Shown one piece after another: positions 46,916-54,857 of a DNA stretch of 64,000 bases. This DNA comes from JOPF136 sp963773835 (GTDB taxonomy: Bacteria; Acidobacteriota; Terriglobia; Acidiferrales; UBA7541), in NCBI GenBank assembly GCA_963773835.1, contig CAVZCQ010000005.1:148582-212581 (forward strand), read 5' to 3'. Positions within the stretch are counted from its first letter, which is position 1, and each line of letters opens with the position of its first letter. The position numbers and the translations under genes are program-made. The notes beneath the pieces are model-generated. The model did no database searches. It saw nothing but the letters and a program-made list of their open reading frames with translations, and was not told the DNA's origin.

Positions 46916-46964
46916 TGGGGTCATTGTCGAAGGCCGGTGTGGGCAAAGCAGTGACTAAAGTCAC
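46916..46964 (-). promoter_or_regulatory. FNR/DNR-type box and promoter of the ric operon
   Basis: GTGACTAAAGTCAC at 46951-46964 has perfect 5-base arms in the 5-4-5 layout of FNR/DNR sites (GTGAC-N4-GTCAC). A GACAAT -10 box lies at 46928-46923 on the minus strand. If the box centre (46957.5) is at -41.5, the start falls at 46916 and the -10 box at exactly -12 to -7, the class II activator geometry. The ATG of ric follows 15 bases later. The Crp/Fnr gene is directly upstream. Confidence 0.65.
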
Positions 46965-46993
46965 GCCGCCCGAACTAATTGAAATTGGAGGGT

Positions 46994-47689
46994 TTATTCC
47001 GAGGAAGACTGCTCGTGCTTCAGTCCCGCAAGGTCTTTCACCACGATCCTGCGCCCGTCCACTTCCAGAAACCCTTCGGCTTGAAGCCGGCTCAGGTTGC
47101 GCGACACCAGTTCGCGCACTGTGCCCAGTTCCGCCGCCAGGTCCTGGTGGCTCTTCGTCAATTCCACGCGGATTCCTTCTTTCGTCGCCGTTCCGCTCTC
47201 GTCCACCATGCGCAGGAGCGCCGCGATCAGCCGCTGCCTTACCGTGGTGAACGAAAGCTCCTCGATGATTCCGACCAGCCGCCGCAACCGCGCCCCTACC
47301 ACCGCGATCACTTTCAGCGCCACATCCGGATGCTCCCGGCAGAAATTCTGAAAGTCCCGGCGAGAGACGAACAAGACTTCAGCGTCCTCCAGCGCGGACG
47401 CCGACGCCGGAAAACTGCCTCCATCGAACACGGGCAGCTCTGCAAACGAGCTTCCTGGCCCTTCCACAGCCAGCACCTGTTCGCGCCCCGCCGCGGACAG
47501 CTTGAAGATGCGGATCTTTCCCGAAGCCACCAAGTGAAGACCGGTGCAGGGGTCGCCTTCGTTGAACAGCAACTCGCCCCGGTGGAACTGCCTGCTCGTC
47601 ACGCGAGCGCACAAAGCGTGCATCTCGGTTTCCGTGAGTTTCGCAAACAGTGGTGTTTTCCGCAGGGTCTCCTCGTAGTTTTCTCTCAT
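46994..47689 (-). CDS. Crp/Fnr family transcriptional regulator
   Basis: A 231-residue regulator: a cyclic-nucleotide-binding-type sensor domain (GELLFNEGDPCTGLHLVASGKIRIF, FAELPVFDGG), a dimer helix, and a C-terminal winged helix with LTKSHQDLAAELGTVRELVSRNLSRLQ. The recognition helix has the E--SR pattern of the FNR/DNR class. The N-terminal CxxC clusters of oxygen-sensing FNR are absent, so an NO-sensing DNR/NnrR-like role fits better. It is transcribed in the same direction as ric and 92 bases before it. Confidence 0.9.
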   Translation of the reverse strand: MRENYEETLRKTPLFAKLTETEMHALCARVTSRQFHRGELLFNEGDPCTGLHLVASGKIRIFKLSAAGREQVLAVEGPGSSFAELPVFDGGSFPASASALEDAEVLFVSRRDFQNFCREHPDVALKVIAVVGARLRRLVGIIEELSFTTVRQRLIAALLRMVDESGTATKEGIRVELTKSHQDLAAELGTVRELVSRNLSRLQAEGFLEVDGRRIVVKDLAGLKHEQSSSE

Positions 47690-47844
47690 CGGCCGGCTTC
47701 CGTTCTGGGCTCATCATATTTCAATTCCACATCATCAGGTGAATGCGGCTCGCGGTCGAATGGAGATGCGGTGTCCCGGCAAGAGTCCCGACACTGAAGA
47801 AAGCGGCCCAGCGAGAAAAACCCGGTAAGTTGTCTGGAAGGTTT

Positions 47845-47881
47845 GTGGGCCCGCTAGGATTCGAACCTAGGACCAACGGAT
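47845..47881 (+). repeat. Direct repeat of the tRNA 3' half (attachment site remnant)
   Basis: 37 bases identical to 55823-55859, in the same orientation. They equal the discriminator, acceptor 3' strand, T arm, variable loop and 3' anticodon stem of the tRNA gene at 55824-55897. After one mismatch (47882) five more bases also agree. It is not a tRNA gene, because the 5' half is missing. It marks the left end of the islet. Confidence 0.9.
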
Positions 47882-47934
47882 GATGAGGCGGATTGTGCCG
47901 GCACGAAGTGAATCAGGAAAATGATCGACCATCG

Positions 47935-47977
47935 TTGACAGCATCGCTCCTTTTGTCTAGCATATTCGAATATTCAT
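47935..47977 (+). promoter_or_regulatory. Promoter and palindromic operator of arsR-hyf
   Basis: A perfect TTGACA (47935-47940), a 17-base spacer and TAGCAT (47958-47963, four of six) form a sigma-70 promoter. The perfect 12-base palindrome ATATTCGAATAT at 47962-47973 covers the -10 end and the expected start point. ArsR-family repressors bind AT-rich palindromes of this kind. The start codon at 47978 would follow a leader of only about eight bases, with no ribosome site. Confidence 0.65.
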
Positions 47978-48313
47978 ATGCCTCAGCAGCTGGCCAACTT
48001 CAAGGCCGAGTTCTTTAAGGCGCTCGCCCACCCCATCCGTATCCGCATCTTGGACTGCCTTCGGAACGGCGAGAAAGGCGTGAACGAGTTGAGCGAAATG
48101 CTTCAACTCGAACAGGCTAACGTTTCTCAGCAGTTGGCGGTCCTGCGGCTTCGAAACATCGTGTTCGGAAGGAAGTCCGGCTCCAGCGTGTTCTACTCGG
48201 TTTCCGACCCTTCTCTTTTCAGGCTTCTGAACGTGGCCAAAGAAATCTTTAACAACCAGCTCGTGGGCGTGCGGGAGATGCTGCAAGAGATGCAGGAAGG
48301 GCGTCGGAAGTAG
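47978..48313 (+). CDS. ArsR family transcriptional regulator
   Basis: A 111-residue winged-helix repressor: FFKALAHPIRIRILDCLRNGEKGVNELSEMLQLEQANVSQQLAVLRLRNIVFGRKSGSSVFYSV (key parts ALAHP-RI-IL, QANVSQQLAVLR). Only one Cys (in ILDCL) is near the DNA-binding region, so a classical multi-Cys metal site is absent; it may sense something else or act through redox. It lies inside the islet directly before hyfB and has a palindromic operator upstream, so it probably represses the whole operon. Confidence 0.9.
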   Translation: MPQQLANFKAEFFKALAHPIRIRILDCLRNGEKGVNELSEMLQLEQANVSQQLAVLRLRNIVFGRKSGSSVFYSVSDPSLFRLLNVAKEIFNNQLVGVREMLQEMQEGRRK

Positions 48314-48317
48314 GCCG

Positions 48318-50306
48318 ATGCCTGCGCAAATCACGAGCGGGGCATTTGTTCTTGTGGTGGCGCTCCTGGGTCTGTTTGTTCCCCTGATTCTGATGGCCGG
48401 GCGCGCGGCGCATGCGCGGAAGCTGGCCATGGCCCTGATTCTCGCTGCCGTTTTTGCGGGTTTCGGGGTGGCCGTGGAGGGCTTCCTGGGCCAGGCTGCT
48501 CCGGTTCTCGATTTCTCCTGGGCCACTCCCTTTTCTTTCTCGCTTGCCGTGGACCCCCTGAGCGCGTTTTTTCTCCTCTTGATCAACGCGGTGGCCATTC
48601 CCGTGACTCTCTTTGGCGGTTCCTACTTCGAGCTCCACCAACCGGAACCGCGCCGGCGCTGGACCTGGATCTTTTATTCCTGGTTTCTCCTGTCCATGAT
48701 CGTAGTGGTCACGGCAGCTACGGGTTTCGCGTTTCTGGTCGGATGGGAGCTAATGACCCTCGTCTCTGCGGCGCTGATCCTCCTGGAAGGAGACTCGGAG
48801 GAACGGCGCCACAACGTATTCATCTACCTCCTGATGATGCACGCGGGGGCGGCAGCAGTGGCTGCTGCGTTTTTCCTTTTCCTGCCTTTTTCGCACAGCC
48901 TGGATCTAAGCGCCCTTCGCGCGGCCGGCGCGGCGCTGCCCGGAGGGGTTCGCGCGGCCATCTTTTTGTCGGCGTTCGTAGGCTTCGGCACGAAGGCTGG
49001 TTTGATTCCACTCCATCTCTGGCTGCCCCGCGCGCATCCCATCGCCCCGAGTCCGGTTTCCGCCCTCATGTCCGGAGTCATGCTGAAGACGGCGGTGTAC
49101 GGCTTTGTTCGCTTCGCTTTCGATTTTCTTGGCGGGGGGCCGTCCTGGTTTGGATACCTGGTTCTTTTGGCGGGTGCGGTCTCGGGACTTCTGGGTGTTC
49201 TGTATGCGATCGCTGAACACGACCTCAAACGGCTCCTCGCTTACCACAGCGTTGAGAACATTGGAATCATCTATCTGGGACTGGGAACATCGTTGCTGTT
49301 TCTGTCCCATCATGCCCCGCTTTGGGCAAGTTTGGCGCTGATCGCGGCTCTGCTGCACACTATCAATCACGCTCTCTTCAAGAGTCTGCTTTTTCTAGGT
49401 GCCGGCACGATTTCGCATGCAACGCACACGATCGACTTGGAGGAACTCGGTGGGTTGCAGCGGCGGATGCCGGTTACCGGGACAGCCTTCCTTATTGCTT
49501 GCTGCTCGATTGTTGGGCTGCCGCTGTTCAACGGATTTATCAGCGAGTGGCTTACCTTTCGAAGCTTTCTTGCCGGTTCGGTTCTGACGAATACAAAGGC
49601 GCAGATTGTCTTGCCGCTGATGATTGGCGTTCTTGCCCTGATCGGAGGTTTGGCGGCCGCGTGTTTTGTGAAGGTCTTCGGTGTCGCTTTTCTGGGGCGG
49701 CCGCGGAGTGCGGAAGCAGAACACGCGGTCGAGGCGCCAGTCCCCATGCAGGTTGGAATGGCCATCCTCGCGGCGGCCTGCGTGCTTATCGGAATTCTGC
49801 CCGGAATTCTGCTGCATCCACTCGTCTCGCTGGGCCAGGTTCTCATTCCTGGGAGTGGCGTCGCCGAGGAAACTCTCATCATCGCCCGCGTCATTCCGTG
49901 GACCGCAGCCATCATTCTGGGTCTGGTCGTGATCGCCATACTGCCGAAACGCGCGCACAGGACGGTGCAGACATGGGGTTGCGGTCTTTCGCAGTTAACG
50001 AGCCGCATGCAGTACACCTCAACGGCCTTCTCGAAACCGATCCGGTTCGTTTTTGCGCGGGTATACCGGCCGGACCGCAAGGTCGAGCGGCTTCCTACGG
50101 ATCAGCCCTACTTCCCTGTTTCCATCAGCTATCGCTCCGTGCGGACCACTTCGTTTGAAAAGAGCCTGTATCGGCCCTTCGTGGAGAGCGTTGTCTGGCT
50201 GGCTCAGGGGCTGCGCCGGATGCAAACGGGAAACATCCAGGCGTATCTGCTGTACATCTTCCTGGCGCTGGTCTCCCTGCTCGCGCTCTTGAGGTTCCAG
50301 CAATGA
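48318..50306 (+). CDS. hyfB: Hydrogenase-4-like antiporter subunit (HyfB)
   Basis: A 662-residue polytopic proton-pumping subunit of the NuoL/Mrp-antiporter family, in the HyfB/HycC form. Key blocks are LVGWELMTLVSAALIL (Glu and Lys of the antiporter channel), GFGTKAGLIPLHLWLPRAHPIAPSPVSALMSGVMLKTAVYG, LKRLLAYHSVENIGII and HTINHALFKSLLFLGAG (shortened). The long C-terminal tail with PYFPVSISYRSVRTTSFEKSLY is typical of HyfB. The stop overlaps hyfC by four bases. Confidence 0.9.
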   Translation: MPAQITSGAFVLVVALLGLFVPLILMAGRAAHARKLAMALILAAVFAGFGVAVEGFLGQAAPVLDFSWATPFSFSLAVDPLSAFFLLLINAVAIPVTLFGGSYFELHQPEPRRRWTWIFYSWFLLSMIVVVTAATGFAFLVGWELMTLVSAALILLEGDSEERRHNVFIYLLMMHAGAAAVAAAFFLFLPFSHSLDLSALRAAGAALPGGVRAAIFLSAFVGFGTKAGLIPLHLWLPRAHPIAPSPVSALMSGVMLKTAVYGFVRFAFDFLGGGPSWFGYLVLLAGAVSGLLGVLYAIAEHDLKRLLAYHSVENIGIIYLGLGTSLLFLSHHAPLWASLALIAALLHTINHALFKSLLFLGAGTISHATHTIDLEELGGLQRRMPVTGTAFLIACCSIVGLPLFNGFISEWLTFRSFLAGSVLTNTKAQIVLPLMIGVLALIGGLAAACFVKVFGVAFLGRPRSAEAEHAVEAPVPMQVGMAILAAACVLIGILPGILLHPLVSLGQVLIPGSGVAEETLIIARVIPWTAAIILGLVVIAILPKRAHRTVQTWGCGLSQLTSRMQYTSTAFSKPIRFVFARVYRPDRKVERLPTDQPYFPVSISYRSVRTTSFEKSLYRPFVESVVWLAQGLRRMQTGNIQAYLLYIFLALVSLLALLRFQQ

Positions 50307-51244
50307 AGATAATCCTGGACCTCGCGCAGGTGCTGCTGATGGTGCTGTGCGCTCCCCTGGTGCGCGGAATCATTGCGCGATGGAAGGCGCTGCTGCAAAG
50401 GCGGCAGGGAGCCAGCATCTGGCGCCCCTATGCGGAACTCTCCAAGCTGTTTCGCAAGGAAGAACTGCTGCCTCCAACGTCTTCGGCGATCTTTCGCTTG
50501 GCCCCGGCGGTCTTGTTTGCAGCCTCGGTGTGCGCGGCAGCGTTTATTCCGGTGGTGCACGCTTCAGCGCTCATGGCCTCACGTGGCGACTTCTTTCTGC
50601 TGGTCTATCTGCTGGCGCTGGCGCGATTCTTTCTCTCCCTCGGCGCGCTCGACGGGGGAAGCGCCTTCGGAGGCATGGGCGCGAGCCGCGAGGCTCTGGT
50701 CTCCAGCCTGGCGGAAGCGCCCTTCCTTCTGGGACTGGCGGCCGTGGCCATCCTGGCGCATCGCGCCGAGCTCGCGGGCATGGTGGCCTGGACCATCGAG
50801 CAGAACGTCTTCGATATTTCCGCCGTGCATATGCTGGCTTTGACCTCGCTCGCGATGGTGACTCTGGCGGAGACGGGGCGCATGCCGGTGGACAATCCCA
50901 CGACGCACCTCGAGTTGACCATGATTCACGAGGGCATGGTGCTGGAATACTCAGGGCCCAGCCTCGCGCTGGTGGAATGGTCGGCGGCCATCAAACTGCA
51001 CCTGATGCTGGCCCTGCTGGTGGCGCTGTTCTTCCCCTGGGGCATGGCTTCCTCAAATTCAGTCTGGGGCGTGGCCGCGGCCTTGCTGCTTTATTTGGCA
51101 AAGCTTGCTGTGCTGTCGGCCCTGTTGAGCGTGGTCGAGAGCGCGATGGCCAAGTTGCGGATGTACCTGGTGCCGGACTTCCTCGGAGTGGCCTCGGCGG
51201 TGAGCGCGCTGGCCGTGATTTTCACGGTCCTGGTGAAGAGATAG
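50303..51244 (+). CDS. hyfC: Hydrogenase-4-like subunit HyfC (NuoH-like)
   Basis: A 313-residue membrane subunit homologous to NuoH and HycD. The motifs RRQGASIWRPYAELSKLFRKEELLP, GGSAFGGMGASREALVSSLAEAP and AETGRMPVDNPTTHLELTMIHEGMVLEYSG (shortened) carry the conserved charged residues of the quinone/proton-pathway region. It anchors the soluble module to the membrane. ATG overlaps the hyfB stop. Confidence 0.93.
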   Translation: MKIILDLAQVLLMVLCAPLVRGIIARWKALLQRRQGASIWRPYAELSKLFRKEELLPPTSSAIFRLAPAVLFAASVCAAAFIPVVHASALMASRGDFFLLVYLLALARFFLSLGALDGGSAFGGMGASREALVSSLAEAPFLLGLAAVAILAHRAELAGMVAWTIEQNVFDISAVHMLALTSLAMVTLAETGRMPVDNPTTHLELTMIHEGMVLEYSGPSLALVEWSAAIKLHLMLALLVALFFPWGMASSNSVWGVAAALLLYLAKLAVLSALLSVVESAMAKLRMYLVPDFLGVASAVSALAVIFTVLVKR

Positions 51245-51248
51245 AGGA

Positions 51249-51911
51249 ATGGGCCTGGTGGGAATTGCAACCGGAAAAGTGCTGAGCTCGTTTTCCGTTT
51301 TCCTGTTTCTCACCATTCTCCTGCTGGCCGTGGCGCGGAGAATTTCCACCAGCGTGCTCCTGTTCAGTCTCCAATCCGCCGTGATCACGGCTGAAGTTCT
51401 GGCCACCGCGGTCCAGGAAAAGCTGCCGGAGGCCTGGGTGGTGGGCCTGCTGGTGTTCGCCATCAAGGTGGTGGCGATTCCCCGCGCGTTCTTCGTGCTG
51501 ACCAAGAGACTCAAGACGGTGCGCGACGTGAAGGCTTCGATCACTCCCACGCAATCCGTCTTCATTGTCGCTCTGATGATCTACCTCTCGTATGCCGGCG
51601 TGCATTCCTACGGGCAGGCCGTGCACGTGCCCGACGACGCGCTGGCTGCGGCGGTGGCCCTGATTCTGACGGGGGCTTTCCTGATGGTGAGCCGCAAGAA
51701 GGCGATCATGCAGATGTTGGGTCTCCTGGTTCTGGAGAACGGCATTTTCCTGGCCGCTTTGATCACCACATTCGGCATGCCATTGGTGATCGAAATCGGG
51801 ATCTTCTTCGACATCCTGATGGGGCTGCTGCTGATGGGAATTTTCACCTTCCGCATCAGCGACACGTTCGACCATCTGGACGTGTCGAAGCTGCGGCGGC
51901 TGCGGGGATGA
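51249..51911 (+). CDS. hyfE: Hydrogenase-4-like subunit HyfE (NuoK-like)
   Basis: A 220-residue membrane protein with about six to seven helices. The second half has the NuoK-like pattern KKAIMQMLGLLVLENGIFLAALITTFGMPLVIEIGIFFDILMG (key Glu in LVLENG and VIEIG). HyfE is the extra small subunit that separates hydrogenase-4 from formate hydrogenlyase-1. Four bases separate it from hyfC and hyfF on either side. Confidence 0.92.
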   Translation: MGLVGIATGKVLSSFSVFLFLTILLLAVARRISTSVLLFSLQSAVITAEVLATAVQEKLPEAWVVGLLVFAIKVVAIPRAFFVLTKRLKTVRDVKASITPTQSVFIVALMIYLSYAGVHSYGQAVHVPDDALAAAVALILTGAFLMVSRKKAIMQMLGLLVLENGIFLAALITTFGMPLVIEIGIFFDILMGLLLMGIFTFRISDTFDHLDVSKLRRLRG

Positions 51912-51915
51912 GGGC

Positions 51916-53370
51916 ATGATCCTGCTGCTGCCGCTCGTCATCCCGTTTGTGGGCGCCGGGCTTCTCCTGCTCTTCCGCAACCCGCGCGCCGCCACGCGCG
52001 CAGCGTTGCTGCTGGGAGCGGCGGAAATTGCCGCACTCGGCGCACTGATCCGGCAGGTGCACCTGCGCGGCCCGGTCGAAGAGGGGCGTTATCTGCGCGC
52101 CGACGGCCTGAGCGCATTTTTCCTCGTGGGCATCGCCTTCATTTCCGCGCTGGTGCTGCTGTACTCCTCCGGCTATTTGCGCCACACGGGAGAAGGCCGT
52201 TTTTCCTCGCCGCGATGGTTCTACGCGCTCTGCTTTCTCTTCCTGTTCACCATGATCAGCGTCTGTCTCTCCGCAAACCTGGGCTTGCTCTGGATCATGA
52301 TGGAGGGAACCACTTTGGCTTCGGCGCTGCTGGTCGGCTTCTACAACACGGAAGGCGCGGTGGAGGCCGGCTGGAAATACTTGATTGTGTGCACAGTGGG
52401 AATCGCCTTCGCCCTGTTCGGCACCATCGTACTGTACCTTGCCGGCGTCAAAGCGGGAATGAGTCCCGCGGCTGCGCTCGACTGGCTGGCGCTGAAAAAT
52501 GCCGCACCGCACATGGGATTGGACACCCATCTCGTGAAGCTGGCCTTCGTGTTTGTTCTGGTGGGTTACGGCACGAAAGTCGGTTTCGTGCCCATGCATA
52601 GCTGGCTGCCGGATGCACACGCGGAGGCCCCTACGCCGATCAGCGCTCTGCTCTCCGCCGTTCTGCTCAACTGCGCTGTTTACGCGGTCATCCGTTTCGA
52701 CGCCATCGTCTCTGCCGCCGCTGGTCCGGGCTTTCCACATTCCCTTTTGCTCTTGTTCGGCGTGATGTCCTTGGTGGTGGCCGGGCTCTTGATTCTGGTG
52801 CAGCGCAACCTCAAGCGCCTGATGGCGTACAGCAGCATCGAGCACATGGGAATCATCGCCATCGGGCTGGGCCTGGGTGGGCCTCTGGGATTGTTTGGCG
52901 CTCTGCTGCACACCTTCAATCATTCCGTGGCCAAGTCGCTCCTGTTTTTCAGCGCCGGGAACATCCGTCACAATTTGTCCACCCTGCGCATGGACGCGAT
53001 CCGCGGCATCGCTCGGAGCCTGCCGCAAACTTCGGCGGCCCTGGCTGTGGGGGGGCTGGCAATTGTGGGCCTGCCGCCTTTCAGCCTGTTCGTCAGCGAG
53101 TTTGCCATTCTTTCGGAAGCCTTCGGCGGTGCGCACTACTTTGTCGCAATCCTTCTCCTGATCATCCTCTCAGTGGTCTTTGGCGGCTTTGCGCACCATC
53201 TGCTGGGCATGTTGTGCGGAGAGCCGGACCGGCGCCCGGAAAGCTCCCGGCTAATCCCATCCGAATACGCGGCCATGGGGGTTGCTGCCGTGTGCCTGGT
53301 ATGGTTCGGCGCGCGGATTCCTTCCACCTTCGGCGACCTGTTGCGCGATGCGATGGCGGTGCTGCGATGA
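51916..53370 (+). CDS. hyfF: Hydrogenase-4-like antiporter subunit HyfF
   Basis: A 484-residue NuoN/NuoM-type proton-pumping subunit with about 14 helices. Conserved blocks are LGLLWIMMEGTTLASALLVGFYNTE, VGYGTKVGFVPMHSWLPDAHAEAPTPISALLSAVLLNCAVYA, LKRLMAYSSIEHMGII and HTFNHSVAKSLLFFSAGN (shortened). With hyfB it gives the complex two antiporter-like subunits. Its stop overlaps hyfG (ATGA). Confidence 0.93.
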   Translation: MILLLPLVIPFVGAGLLLLFRNPRAATRAALLLGAAEIAALGALIRQVHLRGPVEEGRYLRADGLSAFFLVGIAFISALVLLYSSGYLRHTGEGRFSSPRWFYALCFLFLFTMISVCLSANLGLLWIMMEGTTLASALLVGFYNTEGAVEAGWKYLIVCTVGIAFALFGTIVLYLAGVKAGMSPAAALDWLALKNAAPHMGLDTHLVKLAFVFVLVGYGTKVGFVPMHSWLPDAHAEAPTPISALLSAVLLNCAVYAVIRFDAIVSAAAGPGFPHSLLLLFGVMSLVVAGLLILVQRNLKRLMAYSSIEHMGIIAIGLGLGGPLGLFGALLHTFNHSVAKSLLFFSAGNIRHNLSTLRMDAIRGIARSLPQTSAALAVGGLAIVGLPPFSLFVSEFAILSEAFGGAHYFVAILLLIILSVVFGGFAHHLLGMLCGEPDRRPESSRLIPSEYAAMGVAAVCLVWFGARIPSTFGDLLRDAMAVLR

Positions 53371-54857
53371 ACGAGAAAGCATCCGAAGGGCAGCGGCAAG
53401 GTCTTGGAGGGCCTCCCGCGGTGCCCACGATTCCGCAGACTGCCGAGGGTCGGCCGGCGCGCTTGGTGACTCTTTTTGGAAGCCTTGACGCCCGTGGAAG
53501 CAAGCGGGCGCACTACATCTTTGACGATGGCAGTGCTGCTTACGCCGAGACTGTGCTGCCCGCCGACGGTCCCGTGCGCTCCATGACTCTCCAGACGCCT
53601 GCGGCCGCATGGCACGAGCGGGAGTTGCATGACCAATTCGGTATTGAGATTGTGGGGCACCCGGACCTTCGGCCACTGATCTTCCACGAGAACTGGCCGG
53701 ACGATGTGCATCCAATGGTGGATTCGGTCACCGAGGTTTCCTGGTCCAACCGTCACTACCGCTTCCTCAGGGTTCAGGGAGAGGGCGTGGCGGAAGTTGC
53801 CGTCGGACCGGTTCACGCCGGCATCATCGAGCCCGGGCACTTCCGGTTCAGCGTGGTGGGCGATACGATCCTCTATCTCGAGTTGCGCCACTTCTACACG
53901 CATAAAGGCACGGAAAAACTTTTCCAAGGCAGGACGGTGGCCGATGGGGTCATGCTTGCCGAATCGGTTTCCGGCGACAATTGTTTCGCGCACTCTGTGT
54001 GCTATTGCCAGGCCGTGGAAACTGCGCTGGAAATGAGCGTTCCGCCGCGCGCCGCAGCGATCCGGTTGATCGGGCTGGAGTTGGAGCGCCTGATCTGCCA
54101 CATCTCCGACATGGGAGGATTGTGTACCGACGTGGGATTCGGCGTAGCCGCAGCCTCTGCTGCGCGGATCAAGGAAACGCTGCTCAAAGCCTCTGCGCAG
54201 TTCTGCGGCACAAGGTACTGGCGCGGCATTGCGGTGCCCGGCGGCCTGCGAAGGGATTTTGACTCCGCCAGGGTCGTGGAGTTCGTTCGCGCGATAGCAC
54301 ACGCGTCTGCGGAGTTCGCCAACCTGGCCCGGATTATTCTGGAAACACCCTCGGTCCAGAATCGCTTTGAGGGCGCCGGTATCCTGAGCTCGGAGTCGGC
54401 ACGGGACCTGGGGGTTGTCGGGCCGGTCGCGCGTGCGAGCGGCATTGACTATGACGTTCGCAGGGACCATCCCTACGGCGGCTACGAGGAACAAACTTTT
54501 CAGGTTCCGATGACGCACTACGGCGACGTGATGGCGCGAGCGAGAATCCGCATCGAGGAGGTCACGGAGTCCGCGCGGTTGATTCAGCAAACAGCAGGGG
54601 CTCTTCCAGACGGTAGCGTTCTTGCTCACGCCAACCCGGCAGGCGACGTGAATGGATTCTCCGCGGTGGAATCGCCGCGAGGAGAACTGCTCTACTGTCT
54701 GAAAGCGCGCGGCGGGCGGCTGGCGCTCTGCCACATTCAATCGCCCTCGTTTCGGAACTGGCCGGCCATGCCGCATGCCGTAGCTGGGAATGTCATCGCC
54801 GATTTTCCGCTGATCAATAAGAGCTTCAACCTTTCCTACTCCGGATGTGACCGATGA
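53367..54857 (+). CDS. HyfG-like large subunit lacking the Ni-Fe ligands
   Basis: A 496-residue fusion of a NuoC-like N-domain (AWHERELHDQFGIEIVGHPDLRPLI) and a NuoD/hydrogenase large-subunit-like domain. The two CxxC motifs that bind Ni-Fe are both gone: the first reads SVSGDNCFAHS (residues 200-210, Ser and Asn for the Cys pair) and the C-terminal one reads FNLSYSGCDR (487-496, Ser and Gly). The fold-defining residues around them (FAHS, F--R) are kept. The protein therefore cannot hold a normal [NiFe] centre. This pattern is that of the energy-converting hydrogenase-related (Ehr) complexes. Confidence 0.88.
   Translation: MNEKASEGQRQGLGGPPAVPTIPQTAEGRPARLVTLFGSLDARGSKRAHYIFDDGSAAYAETVLPADGPVRSMTLQTPAAAWHERELHDQFGIEIVGHPDLRPLIFHENWPDDVHPMVDSVTEVSWSNRHYRFLRVQGEGVAEVAVGPVHAGIIEPGHFRFSVVGDTILYLELRHFYTHKGTEKLFQGRTVADGVMLAESVSGDNCFAHSVCYCQAVETALEMSVPPRAAAIRLIGLELERLICHISDMGGLCTDVGFGVAAASAARIKETLLKASAQFCGTRYWRGIAVPGGLRRDFDSARVVEFVRAIAHASAEFANLARIILETPSVQNRFEGAGILSSESARDLGVVGPVARASGIDYDVRRDHPYGGYEEQTFQVPMTHYGDVMARARIRIEEVTESARLIQQTAGALPDGSVLAHANPAGDVNGFSAVESPRGELLYCLKARGGRLALCHIQSPSFRNWPAMPHAVAGNVIADFPLINKSFNLSYSGCDR

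Noticed and set aside
47845..47887. A second tRNA gene at the left end of the islet
   Set aside because: Only the 3' half is present; no D arm, acceptor 5' strand or anticodon can be drawn to the left or right of it.
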